Positions 1-5,511 of a stretch of DNA of 5,511 bases are shown one piece after another. The notes below the pieces were generated by a model. It did no database searches, was not told where the DNA came from, and saw only the letters and a program-made list of their open reading frames with translations. Made by a program: the position numbers and the translations under genes. Numbering within the stretch: position 1 is the stretch's first letter; each line of letters starts with the position of its first letter. Source of the DNA: Cyclobacteriaceae bacterium (lineage in GTDB: Bacteria > Bacteroidota > Bacteroidia > Cytophagales > Cyclobacteriaceae). The DNA lies in contig CANHCD010000155.1 in assembly GCA_947458795.1 (NCBI GenBank), positions 1-5,511 on the forward strand, written 5' to 3'.

Positions 1-2
1 AC

Positions 3-1526
3 ACCTCCATCGAGCGAAAGGGCAGTTCGGATATCGATGGCTTTGCTTTTCCGGTTCGGCACTGGGGTGGCTTTGAGTTTTGCGGTTGTGGACAGATCAG
101 TTTCGGGTTGACCTGCGACGGAAGAACCCTCGCTACACCCGCAACTCCCCTTGACCAAGCCCGAGTGCAGCATGCGGGAGGACATAGTTTGCTGTATCGA
201 GATTTTACGGGTGACGGCATCCCAGACCTGCTCATGGGACGTGAGGAATGTACTACCCTCTATTTTTTGCCCAACGTGGGCACTAGCAGCAATCCGAAAT
301 TCACATCCTTCTCGAAGGAACTCCCGGGATTCGGTTCTTTACCGGAATTTCCTCGCTTCCATGCAGGGCAGTATTTGGAGGAATCCCTGGTTGTAAGTTT
401 AAATACGAATGAAGCCGCCGCGCCTTTCGGAATTGATTTTGCCCAATCTATCGTTCGATTGGAAAAGGGTACCGGCAAATCGCTGCCCATTCTCCAGGAT
501 CAAGTGTTGGATTTGGGTGAAAACACCCGCCCTTTCTTTAGTGGAACTTCTTTTTCAGGCGAGCTCCTAGTGACTTCCAATGGGAAAAAGGGAACCAAAG
601 TTCTAGGTCAAGCCTACCGAATGCGGTACACGGGAACGCAACTGGAACTGGTGGAGGAAGATTACCTGGGGCTTTCCGGACTCAATTTTTTGGATTTAAC
701 GGTCCTGGATTACGTCTCAGTTTCCAAGGAAAAGCATCTGCTGGTTCAAGGAACCCGCACGAGTAGCACTGGCGTACCAGCTCCTGTCTTGCTCAAGCGA
801 GTGGGGACCAACTGGGAAGAAATTACACTTTCAGGGCTTACTTTGAGGCTTGGAGACCAGTTGACATTGTTTGGGTACGCAGGCAAGGATCAACTCCTAG
901 TGGCTGCGCAAAATGGCAGTTTGACCCAGTACGAGCTGGACTTGACTGCACGATCGGCTAGACTTTTGGTGAGTAATTTTTTAGGATTTCAAGACAATCC
1001 AGCCAATCGCAACTTGAATGTAGCAGTTCGTAGCGGAGAGCATCCCGATTTGTATTCGATTGACCAAACGGGCAGAATTTACCGAACCCGAGACTTTCTG
1101 AATGCGCCTGTTCGGGAGGAGGTGCTGGTTCGGATTCAAAACCAAGAGTTGCCGCTGCGATTGGGTCGCTCCAATTGGCTGGCGGTGGCGAAGTCTGGTC
1201 TGGGTGAGGAAGATGACTTGATTTTGGGTACCCGTGGAGGAGGGTTGCTCTACCTGAGTGCTGCCAGTTCGGATGGAGATTCAGCTGGAGAATTTAGCGT
1301 AACCGCCTTTCCAAATCCAAGTTCCGGCTCCTTCCAAGTGGTGTCTAGTTTGCCTGCTACTGGGCGGTTGATTTCCCCTCTGGGCCAAGTGCTGCTTTCT
1401 GAAATAATACTTCCAGCAAGGAGAGCGGTTCTGGTGGATATCCCAAATCTAGCGCCTGGTATCTATTTTTTGCAGTTGCAAACTGAGGACAAGCAGACAG
1501 TTGTCCAAAAAATCTGGGTAAGGTAG
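3..1526 (+). CDS. T9SS type A sorting domain-containing secreted protein with FG-GAP/VCBS-like repeats (5' end missing)
   Basis: The reading frame is open from the left edge (first full codon at 3) to the TAG at 1524-1526, giving 507 residues of the C-terminal part of a larger protein. Window residues 67-79 (DFTGDGIPDLLMG) are an acidic FG-GAP/VCBS-type motif, followed by LYFLPNVGTSSNPKF, a phrase usual after such motifs in Bacteroidota surface proteins. A second copy-like motif is at about residues 402-419 (EEDDLILGTRGGGLLYLS). The last 77 residues (431-507) match a type A sorting domain: AFPNPSSGSF, then LISPLGQVL, VDIPNLAPGIYFLQLQT and the end VVQKIWVR. In this family the domain directs export through the outer membrane by the type IX system and is then removed. 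A Cys cluster at residues 27, 29 and 38 lies just before the first propeller motif. The true start is outside the window; the TTG at 108 is internal. The specific function or ligand is unknown. Confidence 0.93.
   Translation, partial: TSIERKGSSDIDGFAFPVRHWGGFEFCGCGQISFGLTCDGRTLATPATPLDQARVQHAGGHSLLYRDFTGDGIPDLLMGREECTTLYFLPNVGTSSNPKFTSFSKELPGFGSLPEFPRFHAGQYLEESLVVSLNTNEAAAPFGIDFAQSIVRLEKGTGKSLPILQDQVLDLGENTRPFFSGTSFSGELLVTSNGKKGTKVLGQAYRMRYTGTQLELVEEDYLGLSGLNFLDLTVLDYVSVSKEKHLLVQGTRTSSTGVPAPVLLKRVGTNWEEITLSGLTLRLGDQLTLFGYAGKDQLLVAAQNGSLTQYELDLTARSARLLVSNFLGFQDNPANRNLNVAVRSGEHPDLYSIDQTGRIYRTRDFLNAPVREEVLVRIQNQELPLRLGRSNWLAVAKSGLGEEDDLILGTRGGGLLYLSAASSDGDSAGEFSVTAFPNPSSGSFQVVSSLPATGRLISPLGQVLLSEIILPARRAVLVDIPNLAPGIYFLQLQTEDKQTVVQKIWVR
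1293..1523 (+). other. Type IX secretion type A sorting domain (C-terminal protein domain)
   Basis: This is the coding segment for the last 77 residues of the first gene. It shows the conserved order of the family: an FPNPSSGSF entry motif, a hydrophobic strand around LISPLGQVLL, the VDIPNLAPGIYFLQLQ core, and a basic end (VVQKIWVR). It is the clearest lineage marker in the window, since such domains occur essentially in Bacteroidota and relatives that have the type IX system. Confidence 0.9.
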
Positions 1527-1553
1527 GGCACCCTGATTTATTCTTGCTCTTCT

Positions 1554-1596
1554 GTTTTTTTTTCACGCTCCGCCGCGGCGGAGACACAGAAAAAAC
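1554..1596. repeat. GC-rich palindrome between a T tract and an A tract, probable intergenic repeat element
   Basis: Positions 1568-1583 read CTCCGCCGCGGCGGAG, a perfect 16-bp palindrome. It is preceded by GTTTTTTTTT (1554-1563) and followed by GAAAAAAC (1589-1596), so the outer tracts can also pair across a short mismatched internal loop. In either orientation the T tract comes before the GC stem and the A tract after it, which is the wrong order for an intrinsic terminator. The neighbouring words GGAGACACAGAAA and ACACGCAGATT resemble, from memory, short intergenic repeats scattered through many environmental bacterial genomes. A dispersed repeat or exported hairpin element is the likeliest reading. 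The palindrome is certain; its class is inferred. Confidence 0.6.
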
Positions 1597-1667
1597 ACGC
1601 AGATTGTTCGATAAGCATTTCAACTTTTTCCCACTATTCAAAAAAATGTTGAGGATAATTCACTGAG

Positions 1668-1702
1668 CCGTGGACCGTGGTCTGTTAGCCGTTGACCTGT
1701 TA
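1668..1702. repeat. Degenerate tandem heptamer repeat (CCGTKGA type)
   Basis: Read in steps of seven from 1668, the sequence is CCGTGGA, CCGTGGT, CTGTTAG, CCGTTGA, CCTGTTA. Copies 1, 2 and 4 are close matches to CCGTKGA; copies 3 and 5 are diverged. I recall similar GACCGTGGACCGTTGACC-like heptad arrays between genes in Bacteroidota, but cannot confirm that here. It lies 63 bases before the likely start of the amidohydrolase gene and is outside any credible reading frame. Confidence 0.6.
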
Positions 1703-1715
1703 TTCTTTGAATGAC

Positions 1716-1746
1716 TTGCCAACATAAATCAAATAAGGTAGTTTCG
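1716..1746 (+). promoter_or_regulatory. Weak Bacteroidota-type promoter candidate for the amidohydrolase gene
   Basis: TTG at 1716-1718 and TAGTTTCG at 1739-1746 (one mismatch to TAnnTTTG) are 20 bases apart, within the loose spacing tolerated by the primary sigma factor of this phylum. Transcription would begin near 1753, giving a leader of roughly a dozen bases before the ATG at 1765 and excluding the upstream ATG at 1711. Matches of this quality arise by chance in AT-rich gaps, so this is tentative. Confidence 0.28.
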
Positions 1747-1764
1747 GTATTCAAATACCAACCC

Positions 1765-3468
1765 ATGAAAACTATTCTCTATTCCTTTTTTGCAGGCATA
1801 CTTCTTTGGAGTTGCCAATCGGGTCCTGACCCTGCCGATCAAGTGTTTATCAATGGAATCGTCTATACCGTAGATGAGACCAATCCGAAAGTGGAGGCCG
1901 TAGCGGTGAAAGGTGGGCTAATTTTGGCGGTGGGCACTACCGAAGAAATCCAAAAATTTGTTGGCAGCGACACAGAGGTGATTGACCTAGCTGGCAAGAC
2001 GATGACTCCAGGAATCATCGAGTCCCATGCCCACCTAATGGGAATAGGCTACAACAAACTTGAAATCGACTTGATGGGGGTGAAGACCTACGAGGAATTG
2101 ATCCAAAAAGTAGGCGAGGCTGCAGCAACTGCCAAGCCAGGAGACTGGATCACGGGCAGGGGATGGCACCAGGACAAGTGGCTCAAAATGCCTGAGAAGA
2201 CCGTGAAAGGCTTTCAAACCCACGATGCGCTCAGTGCAGTGAGCCCCAACAATCCCGTTTACCTTGCCCATGCCTCTGGGCATGCCTCCTTTGTCAATCA
2301 AAAGGCGATGGATATGGCAGGCATCACTCCTTTGCGCAGCGAAACACCCACTCAAGAAGTGGAAGGAGGAGAGGTATTGAGAGATGAGCTCGGCAATCCT
2401 ACCGGGGTATTGGTGGAACGTGCTTCCACCTTGGTGAGCAAGTTAATTCCTGAAACTACCCCTGAAAAAGACGAAGAGGCCTTGACCTTAGCCTTGCAAG
2501 AACTTGCCGAAAAGGGAATCACTTCCTTCCATGATGCGGGTTCCGGACAGGAGGTCATTGACTTGGTACAGAAGTTTCAAAAAGAAGGCAAACTGACCGC
2601 GCGCATGTACATCATGCTGACCGGTAGACAGCCCGACTTGTTGGAAGCTTGGTACAAAAAAGGCCCGATGATTGATCCCAATCACTGGGTGACAGTGCGC
2701 TCCATCAAGCTCAATTGCGATGGGGCTCTGGGACCTTGGGGTGCCTGGTTGCTGGAGGACTATTCAGATAAGCCGGGCCACCGAGGACACGAAACTTTGC
2801 CCATGTCGGTGGTAACCGAGGTGTCTGAGAGGGCCTTGCCGCTAGGATTCCAGGTTTGTGCACATGCCATTGGTGACCGAGCAAATCAGGAGATTTTGGA
2901 TCGATTTGAATCGGCCTTGGCCAAAAACCCAAAAGCTACCGACCATCGCTTCCGTATCGAGCATGCACAGCACCTGCACCCGGATGATATCCCTCGATTC
3001 GGAAAGTTGGGCGTTATTGCTGCCATGCAGGCAATTCACTTGAGTTCCGATCGTCCTTGGGCCATCGACCGCTTGGGCGAGAAGCGCATCATCGATGGTG
3101 CTTACGTTTGGCAGAGTCTGTTTAAGACCGGTGCGCGCATTGCCAATGGAACCGATGCTCCCGTAGAGCCCGTAGATCCACTCCCTTCTTTTTATGCTTC
3201 TGTAACTCGCAAGACCCTCCAAGGACTTCCGGAAGGGGGCTACGAAGGAGACCAAAAAATGACTCGTGATCAGGCCTTGAAGTCCTACACCTTGGATGGT
3301 GCTTTTGCCGAGTTTGAGGAAAAGTTCAAAGGATCTATCGAGGTAGGTAAAGCCGCTGACTTCACCGTGTATGACAAGAATATTATGGAAATCCCGGAAG
3401 ATGAAATTCTTCAAGCTAAGGTTCAATTGACCGTGGTGGGCGGGAAAGTGGTGTATAAAAGACCGTAG
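1765..3468 (+). CDS. Amidohydrolase family lipoprotein (amidohydrolase_3, YtcJ-like metal-dependent hydrolase)
   Basis: The predicted 567-residue protein is a full-length member of the amidohydrolase_3 group, hydrolases that cleave amide or related C-N bonds with bound metal. Residues 1-17 (MKTILYSFFAGILLWSC) form a lipoprotein signal peptide with Cys17 as the lipidated residue, so the enzyme should be membrane-anchored and outside the cytoplasm. Family marks in order: the N-terminal strand VFINGIVYTVDE; SHAHL with the metal-binding His88 and His90; GRGWHQDKW (131-139); SFHDAG (254-259); KLNCDGALG, whose Lys315 is the candidate bridging lysine; CAHAIGDRA with His367; RIEHAQ with His400; and NGTDAPVEP with Asp464. 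All expected ligands are present, so it is probably active. The C-terminal GSIEVGKAADFTVYD closes the composite beta domain. I chose ATG 1765 over ATG 1711 because the latter would bury the signal peptide behind 18 polar residues. There is no Shine-Dalgarno sequence. Related proteins include N-substituted formamide deformylase, but the substrate here cannot be read from sequence. Confidence 0.93.
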   Translation: MKTILYSFFAGILLWSCQSGPDPADQVFINGIVYTVDETNPKVEAVAVKGGLILAVGTTEEIQKFVGSDTEVIDLAGKTMTPGIIESHAHLMGIGYNKLEIDLMGVKTYEELIQKVGEAAATAKPGDWITGRGWHQDKWLKMPEKTVKGFQTHDALSAVSPNNPVYLAHASGHASFVNQKAMDMAGITPLRSETPTQEVEGGEVLRDELGNPTGVLVERASTLVSKLIPETTPEKDEEALTLALQELAEKGITSFHDAGSGQEVIDLVQKFQKEGKLTARMYIMLTGRQPDLLEAWYKKGPMIDPNHWVTVRSIKLNCDGALGPWGAWLLEDYSDKPGHRGHETLPMSVVTEVSERALPLGFQVCAHAIGDRANQEILDRFESALAKNPKATDHRFRIEHAQHLHPDDIPRFGKLGVIAAMQAIHLSSDRPWAIDRLGEKRIIDGAYVWQSLFKTGARIANGTDAPVEPVDPLPSFYASVTRKTLQGLPEGGYEGDQKMTRDQALKSYTLDGAFAEFEEKFKGSIEVGKAADFTVYDKNIMEIPEDEILQAKVQLTVVGGKVVYKRP

Positions 3469-3585
3469 TCAGTTGGGAATTTTTTAGGTATGTTCTTGGA
3501 AAACAATCAACTAAAATTTTAAATTCATTCTACTTCCTAAATGGGAAGATTAAAAAGATGTTCAACAACTAAAAAAAATAACGAG

Positions 3586-3771
3586 ATGGGAATTGTAAAA
3601 TGGTTTATGAACAGATACATCACGTACAAAATCAAAAGCGATAAGGGTGTTATGGGTAAAATTGCTGCTGCTGATCAAGCTGCAGAAAAGCTTAAAGGTA
3701 GTATAGCCGATGTCGAAAGCAGAGGATATAAAGTAGATCCTGAGATTAAAAAACTACTTGGAATGAAATAA
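3586..3771 (+). CDS. Small lysine-rich hypothetical protein (61 residues)
   Basis: I do not recognise this family. The product begins MGIVKWFMNRYITYKIKSDK and continues with an alanine- and lysine-rich stretch (GKIAAADQAAEKLKGSIADV), probably helical, ending in VDPEIKKLLGMK. It is strongly basic at the N-terminus, with no signal peptide and no clear membrane segment, so it is probably cytoplasmic. An in-frame ATG at 3541 would add 15 residues (MGRLKRCSTTKKNNE); I prefer 3586 because the extension is low-complexity and reads like leader sequence. The coding stretch is much more AT-rich than the flanking genes (about 36% G+C in 3601-3770, counted by hand). It lies 117 bases after the amidohydrolase stop, with no visible terminator between, and 29 bases before a strong terminator, which supports a real transcribed gene. 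A chance ORF remains possible. Confidence 0.62.
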   Translation: MGIVKWFMNRYITYKIKSDKGVMGKIAAADQAAEKLKGSIADVESRGYKVDPEIKKLLGMK

Positions 3772-3800
3772 AGCTGGATGGATTCATTCTTTCCATTATC

Positions 3801-3841
3801 AAAAACAAATCCCTTTCTTCGAAGAAAGGGATTTGTTTTTT
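3801..3841 (+). terminator. Strong intrinsic terminator on a perfect 40-bp palindrome
   Basis: The arms at 3801-3820 and 3821-3840 are exact reverse complements, meeting at TTCGAA, so the RNA folds into a long hairpin with a minimal loop. The GC-containing core CCCTTTCTTC/GAAGAAAGGG is followed by ATTTG and then six T (3836-3841). A matching A tract begins the left arm, so it could also stop transcription from the opposite strand. It closes the unit containing the small gene, and possibly the amidohydrolase, and insulates the peptidase gene downstream. Confidence 0.88.
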
Positions 3842-3930
3842 ATTCACTTTGAATTTAGGTGAACCACTTCTTCCTCCCTGCTGGATTCTCATTTTTTAAG
3901 TTCAAATCCTGATATTCAAACCTATGCAGC

Positions 3931-3958
3931 TTGGATTTACTTCAATTTTTTACCTTAG
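3931..3958 (+). promoter_or_regulatory. Bacteroidota-type promoter candidate for the S9 peptidase gene
   Basis: TTG at 3931-3933 and TACCTTAG at 3951-3958 (one mismatch to TAnnTTTG) are separated by 17 bases, a good spacing for the primary sigma factor of this phylum. The predicted start of transcription is near 3965, giving a leader of about 50 bases to the ATG at 4015. It lies downstream of the strong terminator, as expected if the peptidase has its own promoter. Confidence 0.45.
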
Positions 3959-3972
3959 GAAATAGTTCCTAA
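3955..3972. promoter_or_regulatory. Inverted repeat over the promoter -7 box, possible operator
   Basis: TTAGGAA (3955-3961) and TTCCTAA (3966-3972) are perfect inverted copies separated by ATAG. The left arm overlaps the TACCTTAG box and the right arm covers the predicted start of transcription, where a dimeric repressor would block transcription. The outer TTAGG/CCTAA words recall DtxR/IdeR-type sites, but the centre and overall length (18 rather than 19) do not fit well, so I do not assign a regulator. A 7-bp repeat can occur by chance. Confidence 0.35.
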
Positions 3973-4014
3973 TCCAAAACCTAGTATTTTCCATGCTTCT
4001 TCACCCCATCACCC

Positions 4015-5511
4015 ATGAAAAAACACCTGCTTCTCTTTTTGGCATTGGCTTGCTCCATACTTAGCCAGGTACAAGCCCAAGATTCGCGTCCCATGTCCTG
4101 GAAGGATGTAGCCTCCTGGAAATCCATGCCCAACTCTGGCTACAAGCTATCTCCAGATGGGCAATGGATGGCGTATGTGCTCACAGGTATCGAAACCGAC
4201 GGAGAATTGATTCTCCAGAAAGTAGCTGATCCGGCAAGCAAAAAGATCTTTCCACTGGGTGCCGCTACCTTTGCTAGCTTTGAGTTTAGCGACAATAGCC
4301 AATGGATTGCCTTCAAGGAATTCCCCAAGTTCACCGAAAAGCAGGCCAACGAAAAAGCCAATGGAAAGCCGCTCAAGGAGAAACTCCACCTAATCAAATT
4401 GGTCTCTGGAGACAAAAAGACCTTTGCGGGAATCGGTGGGTATTACTTCAATGGAGAAGCTGCAAGTCACCTCGTCATGACCCTTCCCAAGGAAGGATCT
4501 GGAGAGACTAAAGGATCAGACCTTCTGATCTATCACCTGGCCACAGGCAAGTCCCAAAATCTAGGCAATGTCCGAGAACATGCGGTAAACAAAGCAGGTA
4601 CGCACCTGGCATATGCGGTAGATGCGGCCAACTCCCAGGGCAATGGCCTTTACCTCTTGCAGCTCGCAACGAACGCCATCCAAGTGTTGGACTCGGATGA
4701 GGCTGGCTATCAAAGCCTCAACTGGACGGATAAGGGGGATGGATTTGCCGCACTCAAATTCAAAAAGGACAAAAAGTACAAACAAGAAAAAGGAGCAGTC
4801 ATCGGCGTGAAAAACCTTTCCAACCCGCAGGTAACGCTGTATGATCCGGCGGTAGACAGTCTTGGATTTGATCCAAACTATACAATTAGCCCCAATCGGC
4901 GACCCCTCTGGTCAGATGACCTGACGCGCATTTTCTACGGCATTCATCCCCTGGTAATTGCAGAGAAAGGAAAGGCTAAGCAGGAGCTCAACCAGGATTC
5001 TCTCCGACAGGCGGAACTGCTGTCTCTTGAAAAAATCAAGGCAGATTCCACCATCAAGTCGGTTTCTGATCTTCAAAAAGCCATTGCCAAACTTAATCCA
5101 TCCACCGCGCCTGAAAGGAAAAGCTCGGATGCCAAGAAGCCTGAGATGACCATCTGGCATTGGGAAGATGATCGCATGCAGTCCCGACAGCAGGTGATGG
5201 AAGGCATGGATAAAAACGCGAGTTTCTGGGCAGTGTACAACCCGGCCACCAAAACCCACTTGGCGCTCCAAGACAGCAGCCTCCGGGAGCTCAATCTTTT
5301 GCCTCAGCAACGCCATGCACTAGGTTCAGATCCACAGGACTATGAATTGGACAATAACCTCAATGGTCAAACCTACCTCAATTATTACCTTATCGATGTG
5401 GCCACAGGCGAGAAAACCTTGCTTTTGGAGAAATTTTATCAACCCACCTTTGCCTCCATGCCACGCCCTTCTACCGATGGCAAAAAGTTACTTTATGGAA
5501 AAGAAGGTCAC
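4015..5511 (+). CDS. Secreted S9-family (prolyl oligopeptidase-type) serine peptidase, N-terminal propeller part (3' end missing)
   Basis: The frame opens at ATG 4015 and is still open at the right edge, giving 499 residues. Residues 1-21 (MKKHLLLFLALACSILSQVQA) form a Sec signal peptide with likely cleavage before Gln22-Asp23, so the protein acts in the periplasm or outside. The rest is a beta-propeller of the S9 type, with repeated blade phrases: LSPDGQWMAYVL (45-56), FSDNSQWIAF (91-100), LNWTDKGDGFAAL (235-247), LWSDDLTRIFYGI (298-310), IWHWEDDRMQSRQQ (380-393) and RPSTDGKKLLYG (484-495). The start DVASWKSM...LSPDGQW and the IWHWEDDRMQ motif are typical of the long S9 peptidases of Bacteroidota, usually about 900 residues or more. 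The Ser-Asp-His catalytic domain would lie downstream, so activity cannot be judged here. A lysine- and glutamate-rich insert at about 314-378 separates two blades. The family degrades oligopeptides; the exact substrate is unknown. The start context ACCCATGAAAA has no Shine-Dalgarno sequence and resembles that of the amidohydrolase. Confidence 0.9.
   Translation, partial: MKKHLLLFLALACSILSQVQAQDSRPMSWKDVASWKSMPNSGYKLSPDGQWMAYVLTGIETDGELILQKVADPASKKIFPLGAATFASFEFSDNSQWIAFKEFPKFTEKQANEKANGKPLKEKLHLIKLVSGDKKTFAGIGGYYFNGEAASHLVMTLPKEGSGETKGSDLLIYHLATGKSQNLGNVREHAVNKAGTHLAYAVDAANSQGNGLYLLQLATNAIQVLDSDEAGYQSLNWTDKGDGFAALKFKKDKKYKQEKGAVIGVKNLSNPQVTLYDPAVDSLGFDPNYTISPNRRPLWSDDLTRIFYGIHPLVIAEKGKAKQELNQDSLRQAELLSLEKIKADSTIKSVSDLQKAIAKLNPSTAPERKSSDAKKPEMTIWHWEDDRMQSRQQVMEGMDKNASFWAVYNPATKTHLALQDSSLRELNLLPQQRHALGSDPQDYELDNNLNGQTYLNYYLIDVATGEKTLLLEKFYQPTFASMPRPSTDGKKLLYGKEGH

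Noticed and set aside
108..1526. TTG at 108 as the start of the first gene
   Set aside because: The same frame is open without a stop to the left edge and encodes plausible protein (GFAFPVRHWGGFEFCGCG), so the gene begins outside the window.
1554..1596. The GC palindrome as the terminator of the first gene
   Set aside because: The T tract precedes the stem and an A tract follows it in both orientations, so the required stem-then-T order is missing.
1357..1641. Minus-strand ORF of 94 codons spanning the end of the first gene and the following gap
   Set aside because: It runs antisense to the sorting domain and through the palindromic repeat, and the product is Lys/Ser-rich without family features.
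1619..1656. TCAAC...GTTGA inverted repeat with T and A tracts as a hairpin
   Set aside because: The arms are short, imperfect and far apart in AT-rich DNA; this is within chance expectation.
1711..1764. ATG 1711 as the start of the amidohydrolase
   Set aside because: It would put 18 polar residues before a well-formed lipoprotein signal peptide that begins at ATG 1765.
2842..3426. Minus-strand ORF of 194 codons inside the amidohydrolase gene
   Set aside because: It is antisense to a strongly conserved enzyme region with intact motifs and has no recognisable domain; it is a shadow of the coding strand.
4015..4056. Cys13 of the S9 peptidase as a lipidation site
   Set aside because: The residues before it (ALA) do not give a good lipobox, the hydrophobic stretch before it is short, and a normal cleavage site (VQA before QD) follows at residue 21.
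1..5511. A new multi-gene system, mobile element, CRISPR or defence locus
   Set aside because: The genes are unrelated exported proteins and housekeeping-like hydrolases with separate signals; there is no transposase, integrase, nuclease, repeat-spacer array or conserved gene pairing visible.

Overview
The window looks like ordinary chromosome from a member of the Bacteroidota, most likely the Cytophagales (something near Cyclobacteriaceae/Algoriphagus is my guess, from general resemblance only). The support is a C-terminal type IX secretion (T9SS) type A sorting domain, a Bacteroidota-style lipoprotein, the absence of Shine-Dalgarno sequences before the starts, promoter-like TTG / TAnnTTTG pairs, and moderate base composition. 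All convincing genes are on the + strand.

Layout. (1) Positions 3-1526 hold the 3' part of a gene for a large secreted protein with FG-GAP/VCBS-like propeller motifs and a T9SS sorting domain; its 5' end lies outside the window. (2) Positions 1527-1764 are non-coding and hold two repeat-like structures: a perfect 16-bp GC-rich palindrome between a T tract and an A tract, and a degenerate tandem heptamer of the CCGTKGA type. A weak promoter candidate lies just before the next gene. (3) Positions 1765-3468 encode a complete amidohydrolase (amidohydrolase_3, YtcJ-like) with a lipoprotein signal peptide and all the expected metal-binding residues. (4) Positions 3586-3771 hold a small AT-rich gene for a lysine-rich 61-residue protein I do not recognise, followed by a very strong intrinsic terminator built on a perfect 40-bp palindrome (3801-3840). 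(5) Positions 3842-4014 are non-coding, with a good promoter candidate and a 7-4-7 inverted repeat over its -7 box and predicted start site, a possible operator. (6) From 4015 to the right edge runs the N-terminal beta-propeller half of a secreted S9-family (prolyl oligopeptidase-type) serine peptidase; its catalytic domain is beyond the window.

How the genes relate. The three large products all carry export signals (T9SS sorting domain, lipoprotein signal, Sec signal), so the window is rich in envelope and secreted proteins, but nothing shows that they act in one pathway. The amidohydrolase and the small gene may share a transcript ending at the palindromic terminator; the peptidase appears to be transcribed separately. 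I see no mobile element, CRISPR array, RNA gene, defence system or biosynthetic cluster, and no clear sign of a new multi-gene system. The most interesting items are the intergenic repeats, the possible operator and the small gene.
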